Below, one piece after another: positions 1-9,199 of a stretch of 64,000 nucleotides of DNA (position 1 is its first letter; each line of letters begins with the position of its first letter). Origin of the DNA: Helianthus annuus (Eukaryota; Streptophyta; Magnoliopsida; Asterales; Asteraceae); the NCBI RefSeq assembly GCF_002127325.2, contig NC_035433.2, forward strand, positions 10,578,305 to 10,642,304, written 5' to 3'. The position numbers and the translations under genes were made by a program. Below the pieces are notes generated by a model that did no database searches, was not told the origin of the DNA, and saw only the letters and a program-made list of their open reading frames with translations.

Positions 1-2524
1 TAGTTTGACTTTTCGATTAAACGAGTTTGGCTCTGTCATTTCTCAAATTGAAACCACTTAAATGTTGGTATTTATGTGGGAAACAAACCCTCAAAAGGGT
101 ATTCTCTGATTCCCACTCTAAGCATGCTATTTGTCGAGTCAAAGTTGTTTCTAAAAAGTCAACAGAAATGGTTTTTGCGAAATATAGCGTAAATGGTAGT
201 GTAGATGACATGCAATCAGTTTGATCATCAAAAATAGCTTTATAATGAATATAAGAATATGTTTTACCATGATCAACTCGACAATCTTTAGTATAAACCC
301 GGATTGGAACCGAAAGTCTTATAAAACGACTTTTTCGTTGACTCTCGATTCGGATCCGTGCATGCATGTTTGAGATCTGTATTAGAGAATATTGTTGACC
401 ATTTTTATTTAAGTGTAACTCTCTGGAATTTTTACTACTTGAGTCTATGCTTAGCCGATTCATATGCATGTTTCCGATTATGCTTAAAAGTTGACTATTT
501 TGCCCTTTTTGAAATAAAACGTGATTTTTGGAAAAGTGAAAGAGTAGAAATCTTTATTTCTAATTTATAAACTTGCACCGAAAATTTGAGATCAGTTGGT
601 GGTCCAGATTTTGAGTTATGGCCGATATCGTAAAACTATATCTTTATGTTAAATAAACGGCGCATTTCGCGTATAACCTATTTCAGGCCACGTTTTGATA
701 TAAAACTTTTTACCCACTGATGTTATATAATATTTTGGGATTTTTGATGATTTTTATTTAATTTTTGGCTGATCGTAGCTTAGATCGCTAAGTCGATTCG
801 GTTAATGCCGGTTTTGACCGTTTAAGCCATAAAATGAGTTTTATACATCCTTTTGACCCCAAACCTTTTTCTACTGATTTTATTTGTTAAATAAATTATG
901 TTGAGCATTCTGGAAATATAAAAATCTCAGCTTTCTTTTGAAAACCCGGAAACGGCTCTAAATCGCATTTTTAGCGTTTTTAGCGCATAGTAAGCGTTAT
1001 ACCCGTTTTAAACATATAAGATTCATACCTACTGATGTGTTTAGCATATTTTCATATAATAACAGTAAGTATAAGTTTTCGAACTCAGATTTCCAGTTTT
1101 GGCATTTTTAGCCCTTGTGAAATTACTAAAATACCCCTACGGTGCATAGTTTAATTTTAAATGATAAGTTTTGTATATGGGTCATACCCTACTGTTATAA
1201 TATGTTAAATGAAGTATATTTACTGTATGAATCAGACCCGTAACTCAGATTTCCAAATTGACTCTTTTATAATCTTTTAAATGACCAAAATGCCCTTCTA
1301 AAGCATAAATTGAGTTTAAAATTATTCGGGGCATAATAGAACATAACTTACTGATATTATATCATGTTTAAAGCATATTATCTCAGGGAACTTGCATATG
1401 ACTCATTTGGCTACCCGTAACGCCCTTTTAGCGTTCGGTTCGGTTTATGCAACTAGTTTGCATAAATTGACCGAAACGGGTCAAACGTTATCATTTTTAT
1501 CTCAAAATCCAGAATGTATTTAGTATACCCATATTACACAAGTATTCAAACTTGTCGGGTCTAAATCACATTCTATCCGGTCTTTCGCTTAATCGTGCGC
1601 TTGTACCGTATCGTCCTTAAAACTAACCGGTCAAAGCTTAGGCTTAAATAAAAGACCCGTTAGGAATCTAATAGGTTATTATAAACCTTTGTTCCAGATT
1701 AGGAGGCCCAGTAAAAGCTACCTACACTTACCAATTGTGATTCATACTTACTCAGGTAAATACATTTTGACTTATTTTCCCTATACGGGCTTGTGGTAAG
1801 GTATATAAAATACCGCTTGGTCCGGCATCGAATCATTTAATCGTATAGTGGTTAAATCCATTGAGATGACCCTGTTTTGAATGTGTTTTATTACTTGAAG
1901 CCTTTGGGGGGTTAACGACCATGTCCCGGATATCCTTGGCATTATCTTACGAGATGGCCACGACCAGAGCACGGGGTGTAGGCGTACATCCGTCGTGTAT
2001 AACTCTATATTGTGGTGTGTCTATTAATCTTTAACCCGGACAGAAGATCCCGGGCTACTGAACGCGGAGTAACATATAAATCCATTACAAGTTTATCTTG
2101 CATAATTATCCCAAGTTATAAAAATATTTATGCCATGTGCATTTAAATCAATTTTCAATCATTTTCAAAATGAGTCAGTTAATTTGTATTTACCAGTGTA
2201 AACTGACGTATTTTTCTCAAAAGGTTAAGTGCAGGTACTATACGTACTAGGCTGGCTGTTTCCTAAAGAGCGTCCACAATAGTCTCGCAAGCTCGGACGA
2301 CAATAAACTGTTGAACAATTTATCTTATTTTATTTGATCCGCATGTGGATCCGTTTCAACTACTTGTGATATTTATTATTGCATTTTATTTAAAAGTTGA
2401 AATGAATCTATTTCTGCTTCCGCTGTGCATTATTATATTGTGTTGTTTGTCTATGATGACGCCAACTACGTCACGATACCCCACACCGGGCCCACCGGTG
2501 ACACGTGGAGATCGGGGTGTGACA
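1..2524 (+). repeat. Family 1 LTR-A (5' LTR, left-truncated by the window)
   Basis: It matches the complete LTR at 34725-38204 from that LTR's offset 1014 onward and ends in GGTGTGACA directly before a primer-binding site. It carries about 57 bp (near 1327-1384) that LTR-B and LTR-C both lack, flanked by near-repeats ATTATTC and ATTATCTC, so a short-repeat deletion in the other LTRs is likely. Short open frames on both strands recur in every LTR copy but have no recognisable product. A donor-like CAG|GTAAAT sits at 1756. Confidence 0.9.
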
Positions 2525-2733
2525 GGTTGGTATCAGAGCCAACGCTGAGTGAATTAAACACTAGTCTTTTGTGCTTAATCTCAGTTACACAATTGCACAT
2601 TCCTCGATTTTCGAGTCTAGACAAAGAACTTAGGAAATGTTCAAAATTTCGTTTATTTTATTTTCATTTTCTAACTTTGTCTCATATATATATTTTTGTT
2701 GTGCAACTTGTTTGATTTTTTTGACAGGTTCAA
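2525..2733 (+). other. Family 1 leader with acceptor-like site before ORF0
   Basis: Untranslated leader between the primer site and the ORF0 ATG. It ends in a T-rich tract and CAG (TTTGATTTTTTTGACAG, AG at 2726-2727), a strong-looking 3' splice acceptor 6 nt before the ATG. The best-looking upstream donor is CAG|GTAAAT at 1756 in LTR-A (37436 in LTR-B). Splicing here is inferred only. Confidence 0.4.
2528..2539 (+). promoter_or_regulatory. Primer-binding site (initiator tRNA-Met), Family 1 copy 1
   Basis: TGGTATCAGAGC lies 3 nt after the LTR end. It is the standard plant initiator-Met tRNA primer site for minus-strand cDNA synthesis, repeated at the same place in copies 2 and 4. Confidence 0.9.
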
Positions 2734-2975
2734 CATGCCGCCACGAGTTTGAGGAAGGGGACGAGGAGGATTCGCCACCTCACATGACCACGAGGCAGGG
2801 CCTTCGCATAGGCGGACCCCATCAGCATCCCACAACACTGCTGCCCACGATCTTTGGAGATCATTTGCTGAACCAGCCAGGCACTCTGTATCACTGAGTA
2901 CCTCACCATCCCTACCTCACTCCTTTGGGCCACATTCTGAAAATGGGCCCCACGACTCCCATGGATCTTTCATAC
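2734..2975 (+). pseudogene. ORF0 copy 1, 5' part (stop at codon 6; split by an insertion)
   Basis: Start of the extra Family 1 ORF, beginning MPPRV. Codon 6, CGA in copy 2, is TGA here, so the frame stops at once. The reading frame otherwise continues (Arg/Gly-rich start, then Ser/His/Pro-rich) to 2975, where the plus-strand Family 2 element is inserted, and resumes at 11325. Copy 4 has the same TGA. Product function unknown. Confidence 0.75.
2971..2975 (+). repeat. Target-site duplication CATAC (left)
   Basis: CATAC precedes the Family 2 LTR start (TGTGACAAC) and is repeated at 11320-11324. The uninterrupted ORF0 of copy 2 has CATAC once at this point, proving insertion with a 5 bp duplication. 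Confidence 0.97.
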
Positions 2976-3804
2976 TGTGACAACTCGTACTTTACCGTCT
3001 CGTACATTACGTGTAACCGTTGAACTAGTGTGATTATGTGATTATATTGATTGATTGAATGATACGTGTTACGTGAATTATGTGATTAAGTGTTGAAGTT
3101 ATCGAACCGAATAGTATTTCAATCACATCAACCCACTCGGTCCATACAATTGGACTCGAGACCATGAGATAGCCCAAGTGGGGATTCGGCCCAACTTCCT
3201 TTCCATACGTACATGTATCTCATTAGGGTTTTTGTTTTCACAATCTTGGCAAGCAAGAACGCACACAAACACCAAGCTCTCTCTCGGCTCGGAACCGAAG
3301 ACTGCCGAACACCCTTCGAAGCTTTTGAATCTGAATCCCTCTCTTCCCATCTCGGTTAGTATGATGTTCATGATGACGTGTTTATATGATTTTGTTAGTA
3401 ACCGGATCACATGCTAGTTGGATCGATTGATGATATTTTGTATTTGATTATATGTTGTATGAATGCATGATAACCGAATGGTATGTTTCTAATTGTTCTT
3501 GTTGTAACCCTGGATCGGTTTGTATACTTGTGCTTGTAATCGGCTGTGATGATTCTAATGTGCAAACATGTTTAGGGGAAGGCATGGTTGATCTAGAATC
3601 CGGTTATATAATTAGATTACGGGTTATGTTTATGTAATTATTGTGAACTGAGGTTGAATATATGAACTGATGATATGAACATGCTTGAAGATGTTATGAA
3701 ATTGTTAAAAAACTGTTGATTGATCTGAATTCGAAACTGCCTTAGATGTTTGCTAGAATCACGGATGAGTCAATGCAGGAATTATGGAAACCAGTTACAC
3801 ACAC

Positions 3805-4030
3805 GGTTGCGACTCGGTATCACTCGTTGCGAGTCGGAACCCCACTCGAGACCACAAACAGCACGAGCCGAGATCACGGTTGCGAGTCCCGTTGCGACTC
3901 GTAACCGGACCATGATGAACCGAGACCAGCCATTGCGACTCGCAACCTCCTGTTGCGACACGTAATCAGCTGTTGTGACTCGTAATCCCGGTTGCGACTC
4001 GAGATCGCCGGTTGCGACTCGAGACTAGCT
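3805..4030 (+). repeat. Degenerate GTTGCGACTCG repeats, both orientations
   Basis: About a dozen copies of a 10-12 bp motif, GTTGCGACTCG or its complement CGAGTCGCAAC, are spaced 15-25 bp apart, several in inverted pairs that could fold. The same kind of cluster is in the 3' LTR (+6224) and in the minus-strand Family 2 LTRs (22535-22765, 29887-30117). CpG-dense, so a likely methylation target. Role unknown. Confidence 0.7.
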
Positions 4031-4353
4031 GCTCGTACACTGTTTTGGGCCTACCTTGTCACGGGCCCAATTCGATTGACTGCTAATTGGACTTATGACT
4101 GTTATGTTATTGGACTGCTTATCTGCTTGGATCGACATGTTATTTGGGTGAATACTATTTGGGCCGGGTTATGATTGGGCCGAACACTTAGATTGTTTAT
4201 CGGATTGCTGATCCGTGTACGTGTTTGCCATGACTATATGTGATACAATATACGTGCTATATACGAACCTGACTTGTATAATAACCATGATAGGACGTGG
4301 TTGACCATTTACTTGCTACCTGTACTCTTTGTGTATCTGCCGAGCAAACCAAG

Positions 4354-4859
4354 GTGAGTTCACACAGCCAAGGCATGGGGTTCCCAGGGTGGGAATGGGA
4401 TTGAATGAATTATACGTACATACTTAGTTAACGGAATGTAATGATATGAGTCCTCAGGGTGAGGATAGTGAATGATAAGATATGGCTAGACTAGTATACC
4501 TACTCGAACAGATCTTCGCACACACGCCAAGGGTTGGCTGCGATAATTATGACTGATCTTCGCACACATGCCTCGGGAAGGCTGCGAACTAAACATATTA
4601 GAACTTCGCACACATGCCAGGGTGGCCAGCGATACAAATATACATAGTCTAGGATATTTGGGAGTATTAACCCCAATCTTCGCATACATGCCGAAAGGGC
4701 CCGTGATGCAAACCAATACTATACATGAACAATGAACGAACTAATACGATGCATGATTAGATGAACGAACGCAATGCTTGCTATACCGTTTCTATTACTG
4801 AACTTACTTTCTGTGAACTCGCTCAACTAGTTGTTGATTCTCTACTGCATGCCTTGCAG
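4354..4859 (+). other. Putative LTR leader intron containing a hairpin array
   Basis: Donor AAG|GTGAGT at 4354 and acceptor CATGCCTTGCAG| ending 4859 match plant consensus well and recur in the other Family 2 subfamily. Between them are TTCCCA-GGG-TGGGAA near 4381, TCCTCA-GGG-TGAGGA near 4451, and four units starting CTTCGCA at about 4514, 4558, 4604 and 4678. Unit arms vary together: GCCAA/TTGGC, GCCT/AGGC, GCCA/TGGC, GCC/GGC, mostly inside an outer TCGC/GCGA pair. The splice signals and stems are visible; splicing and function are inferred. The same block in the 3' LTR is 10578-11083. Confidence 0.5.
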
Positions 4860-5098
4860 GACCTTAGGTACATAATGGAGCTTGCACAAGGAGGAGCAGG
4901 TCGTTGTGGGCGAAGGATCGTGAATGCTATTTCAACACTTATGATGATTCATACATTAATATTATTGTTTGGGTTACTTAAATGCTTCCGCTATACTTAA
5001 CTATATTACACGTTCAATATGATTGGTGGTTAAGATCCTGGTCAGTCACGCCTCCAAGCGGTGATACTCCGCGTGTGGATTTTGGGGGTGTGACAGAT

Positions 5099-5110
5099 TG
5101 GTATCAGAGC
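5099..5110 (+). promoter_or_regulatory. Primer-binding site, Family 2 plus-strand element
   Basis: TGGTATCAGAGC, three bases after the LTR end; complementary to the 3' end of plant initiator tRNA-Met. Confidence 0.9.
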
Positions 5111-5408
5111 CATTGGTTATAGAGAACTTGGTTTTAATAGGGGAAAACGTTTTTATTAAAACCGGACTATAACCAGAACAGTGCTCTCAACGATCCACAA
5201 CGACGCTTCGCTCCACGTGCAAGACTCGACATCCTAGGTAATAAGGTTTATGTTTATTGCCTGTTTGCTAGAACTGCTTAGAACTTTGCTCGCATTACGC
5301 TTAGATACACACGACTTTATTACATGAGAACACTTACGTGCTTACACTTTTCTGTCATCGCCCTACTCGCGAACCACTCTCGCTTACATTACTTTTACTA
5401 TGAAGATC

Positions 5409-6719
5409 ATGTCTGGACGAATCAACATGACTCAAGCCCAGCTAGAGGCTCTCGTTCAAGCTCAAGTTGCTGCGGCACTTGCAGCTGCTCAAGCAGGTAG
5501 TATACCCTGTAGTCATAACTTACACTAGGATCTTTAGATCCTACATTCCTAAGCTGGCCCTTATATTTAAACTTTGCCCTATTCGTACACAATAGGTCAA
5601 CCAGCGCAGCAAGTTTGCACCTTTAAGAACTTCATGGACTGTCGTCCAAGTACTTTCGGCGGCACAGAGGGGGCAGTGGGACTCCTCCATTGGTTTGAGA
5701 AGCTAGAGTCAGTCTTCGAAATGTGTGAATGCCCTGAGGCTCGCAGGGTGAAATACGCCACTGGCACGCTAGAAGGAATAGCACTAACTTGGTGGAACGC
5801 CCAAGTTCAAATCTTAGGGTTGGCAGCTGCTAACGCCACACCCTGGAACGACTTCAAGGAACTCATTAAGAGGGAATATTGCACGCGTGAAGATATTCAC
5901 AAGCTGGAAGACGAGCTGTATAACTTGAAAATGGTTGGATCGGAAATCGAAGCGTATACTAAACGGTCGAACGAGCTGGCCATTCTGTGTCCAACTATGG
6001 TGGACCCTCCATACAAGCGCATTGAGATGTATCTCAAGGGATTGGCGCCAGAGATCCAGAGCCACGTTACCTCGGCTAACCTCGACAACATCCAGGAAAT
6101 ACAGCGTCTCGCTCATCGCATCACCGACCAGGCAGTGGATCAGAATAAACTACCTAAGCGTGTCAACGCTACTGCTACAGTCACTCCAGCTGCTACTTCC
6201 GCTACACCCAACGACAACAAACGGAAATGGGATGGGGATTCCAGCAGGGGATCAGTTCCCGTTCAGTCTCAAGCACAGCAGCGCAGGACGAATGACTACC
6301 AGAATCCGAGTCAGCAATCATCTGGCAGTCAGGAGCAGGGTGGATACAGGGGAGTACACCCACTATGTAACAAGTGTAACAGGCACCACAGTGGAAGGTG
6401 TCGCAAGGAACGTTGCCAGAGATGTTTCAAGATAGGGCACGAAGCCAAAGATTGCAGGAGCTCACGACCTGCAAACCAGAATCAGCAACTTCCACCACCA
6501 GCTCCTCAGAACCCACAGCAGCAGCAGCCACAGCGTGGAAATCGGGGATGTTTCCAGTGTGGGGCAGAAGGTCATTACAAGCGCGATTGCCCGCAGTTGA
6601 ACCAGAATCAGAACAACAACAATAACCAGGGCAACGGGAACAACAACAACAACAATGGCAACGAGGCAAGAGGTCGAGCTTTCGTGTTAGGACAAGGAGA
6701 CGCTGTGAACGATATTTGA
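5409..6719 (+). pseudogene. gag: Family 2 Gag, putatively spliced, truncated before protease
   Basis: Structural protein that would form the virus-like particle. Exon 1 (5409-5496) starts MSGRINMTQAQLEAL. A 99 bp candidate intron follows, and exon 2 (5596-6719) carries the retrotransposon capsid region (LTWWNAQVQ, GLAPEIQSHV) and a nucleocapsid with an HHxGRC-type finger plus two CCHC knuckles (CQRCFKIGHEAKDC, CFQCGAEGHYKRDC), then an Asn-rich tail. The start was chosen because the same exon 1 and junction are found in the minus-strand copy (28385). The frame ends at ...GDAVND where a deletion with filler DNA begins; the protease part is missing. Confidence 0.8.
5497..5595 (+). other. Candidate phase-1 intron in Family 2 gag
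   Basis: Runs GTAGTATACC..TACACAATAG, 99 bp, with in-frame stops, and its removal joins GCA-G to GT-CAA in frame (..AAAQAG|QPAQQ..). The minus-strand copy has the same borders with a 90 bp intron (28208-28297) that also joins in frame, although the intron bodies differ. Two independent copies keeping frame supports splicing; no transcript evidence is available. Confidence 0.6.
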
Positions 6720-6864
6720 ACTTATAACTCGTTTTGGGATTTTCATTATTATGTCTCTGTTACTCAAACAAAGTTTGGTTTGAACATAAATCGTATTAGG
6801 TTTTATGGATTATTTTAACTACTATACTTTATGTTTGATATGACGGATGGTTTGATATAGTTGA
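6718..6864 (+). other. Filler DNA at an internal deletion
   Basis: About 147 bp of AT-rich sequence without counterpart in the complete Family 2 copy. It replaces the region from protease to the RT motif before LTNAPA. It looks like filler captured during end joining; I cannot identify its source. Confidence 0.6.
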
Positions 6865-9123
6865 ACGCACCTGCCGTATTTAAGGACCTTATGAACAGGG
6901 TGTGCAAACCCTACCTAGACAAGTTCGTCATAGTATTCGTGAAGTCCACCTCTTAGGCCACGTAGTGAACAAGGATGGGATCCATCCATCCAAGGTAGAC
7001 TCGACCAGAAACTGGCCTGCACCACGTACTACAGACGGTTTACCCAGGGATTTCTCGGAGATTGCTCAGCCGCTTACGCTACTGACACAGAAGGGTGTTA
7101 CCTATCGCTGGGGAGAGCCCCAGGAGACTGCTTTTCAGCATCTAAAGGATAGGCTTTGCAGTGCACCTATTCTCTCCTTACCAGAGGGCACAGACGACTT
7201 CGTGGTTTATTGTGATGCATCCATTCTGGGACTTGGATGTGTGTTAATGCAGCACGACAAGGTTATCGCTTACGCCTCTCGTCAACTCAAGGTTCATGAA
7301 CGCAACTACACGACGCACGATTTAGAGCTGGGAGCTGTTGTTTTCGCGCTTAAGATATGGCGACACTACCTGTACGGTACCAGTGCACGATTTACACCGA
7401 TCACAGGAGTCTCGAGCATATCCTTAAGCAGAAGGATTTGAACATGCGTCAACGACGATGGGTCGAGTTACTTAACGACTACGAATGCGCTATCAAGTAT
7501 CATCCAGGCAAAGCCAATGTTGTGGCTGACGCCCTTAGTCGAAAGGACACTTTACCACGGCGCGTGCGAGCGCTACAGCTTACGATTCAGTCTAGCCTTC
7601 CAGCACAGATACGAAATGCTCAGGTAGAAGCATTGAAACCCGAAAACGTCAAGGCTGAAGCCTTACGCGGCTCACGACAGCAAATGGAACAGAAGGCAGA
7701 CGGCGCCCACTATGTAACGGGGCGTATTTGGGTTCCACTTTATGGCGGTCTACGCGAACTTGTGATGGACGAAGCACACAAGTCTCGCTACTCGGTACAT
7801 CCAGGGTCGGATAAAATGTACCACGATATCAGCACTACTTATTGGTGGCCTAGTATGAAGGCCCACATCGCTACGTACGTTGGAAAATGCTTGACCTGTG
7901 CGAGAGTCAAGGTTGAATATCAGAAGCCAGCTGGTCTACTTCAGCAGCCTAAGATACCTCAATGGAAATGGGAAGAAATTTCCATGGACTTTGTTACAGG
8001 CTTACCTAGATCTCAGCGTGGGAACGATACAATATGGGTCATAGTTGATTGACTCACCAAGTCTGCACATTTCCTGCCGATTAAGGAAACGGACAAGTTC
8101 TCCACACTCGCAGACGTCTATCTTAAGGAAGTTGTTTCGAGGCACGGGGTGCCCACATCTATCATTTCGGATCGCGACGCACGATTCACGTCAGAACTTT
8201 GGCAAGCGATGCACAAATCTTTTGGCTCAAGGTTAGACATGAGCACAGCATATCACCCTCAGACGGATGGGCAGTCTGAGCGAACGATTCAAACTCTTGA
8301 AGACATGCTTAGGGCATGCGTCATAGACTTCGGCAACGGCTGGGAAAAGCATCTCCCTTTGGTGGAGTTCTCGTATAATAATAGTTACCATACCAGCATT
8401 CAAGCCGCTTCATTCGAGGCGTTATACGAGCGTAAATGCCGGTCACCCCTCTGCTGGGCAGAGGTGGGAGATAGTCAGATCACGGGTCCAGAGATTGTTG
8501 TGGACGCCACAGAAAAGATTGCACAGATACGACAACGCATGGCGGCAGCACGCGACCGTCAGAAAGCCTACGCGGACAAGCGTAGAAAGCCATTGGAATT
8601 TGAGGTCGGGGACCGGGTTTTATTGAAAGTTTCACCCTGGAAGGGTGTGGTTCGTTTTGGCAAACGGGGCAAACTGAATCCGCGATACGTCGGACCATTC
8701 GAAATTATAGAAAAGATTGGCAAAGTAGCCTACAAGTTGAACCTACCAGCTGAACTCGGGGCAGTTCACAATGTCTTTCATGTATCAAACTTAAAGAAGT
8801 GCCTATCAGATGAAAACCTCATCATTCCTTTTAAGGAACTTACTATCGACGAGCGGTTGCAGTTCGTCGGGGAACCAGTGGAAATCACGGACCGGGATGT
8901 GAAGGTCCTCAAACACAAGAGAATCCCTCTTGTTCGAGTTCGTTGGAACTCCAAACGTGGCCCAGAGTACACCTGGGAACGCGAAGACAGGATGACAGAA
9001 AAGTACCCCCAGTTATTCGAAACCAATGCAACCACTACTGAGGCTGAAGCTACTACTTCGGAATTTCGGGACGAAATTCCAGATCGACGGGGGGAGGATG
9101 TGACACCCCAGGAAAACCAGTGA
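6865..9123 (+). pseudogene. pol: Family 2 Pol remnant (partial RT, RNase H, integrase)
   Basis: Remains of the polyprotein: the end of RT, RNase H (VVYCDAS..ADALSRK), the integrase zinc region, DDE core ([24 protein letters not shown]) and C-terminal chromodomain-like part (RGPEYTWE). Compared with the minus-strand copy there are two in-RT deletions at short shared bases, one removing the catalytic FIDD region (near 6938, shared TTC) and one near 7030 (shared TA). A 1 bp loss near 7383 shifts the frame, and CGA to TGA stops integrase at 8050. Non-functional. Confidence 0.88.
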
Positions 9124-9199
9124 ACGCTATAACTTACCTAGCTTCCTCAGTGAGTGCATACCAAATTTCGGGACGAAATTTCCAATTAGTTGGGGATAA
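9060..9199 (+). promoter_or_regulatory. Polypurine region with two hairpins and a decoy LTR junction
   Basis: Two hairpins of one design, GGAATTTCG-GGA-CGAAATTCC (9060-9080) and AAATTTCG-GGA-CGAAATTT (9163-9181), each precede a G-rich stretch. The first is followed by a GGGGGGAGGA tract and TGTGACACC, which looks like an LTR start but lies in coding sequence. The second is followed by TTGGGGATAA and the real LTR start at 9200. This suggests duplication of the plus-strand priming region, with the downstream copy in use. Confidence 0.6.

Larger units (their letters stand above)
2976..5095 (+). repeat. Family 2 plus-strand element, 5' LTR
   Basis: Begins TGTGACAACTCG and ends GGGGGTGTGACA. A gene-like 5' UTR stretch (CT-rich, near 3265-3355) is followed by a candidate donor (CTCG|GTTAGTATG near 3354), degenerate short repeats (3805-4030), and the donor-hairpin array-acceptor block at 4354-4859. 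I identify no confident TATA box. Confidence 0.93.

Noticed and set aside
17..469. 150-codon minus-strand frame in the LTR, present in four LTR segments (17, 35754, 45048, 47234)
   Set aside because: Its conservation follows from recent LTR duplication; no recognisable domain, antisense to the element, no start context.
3123..3410. Paired opposite-strand frames in Family 2 LTRs (3123-3417 and 9347-9641)
   Set aside because: They lie in the LTR and 5' UTR-like region, are short, and show no domain.
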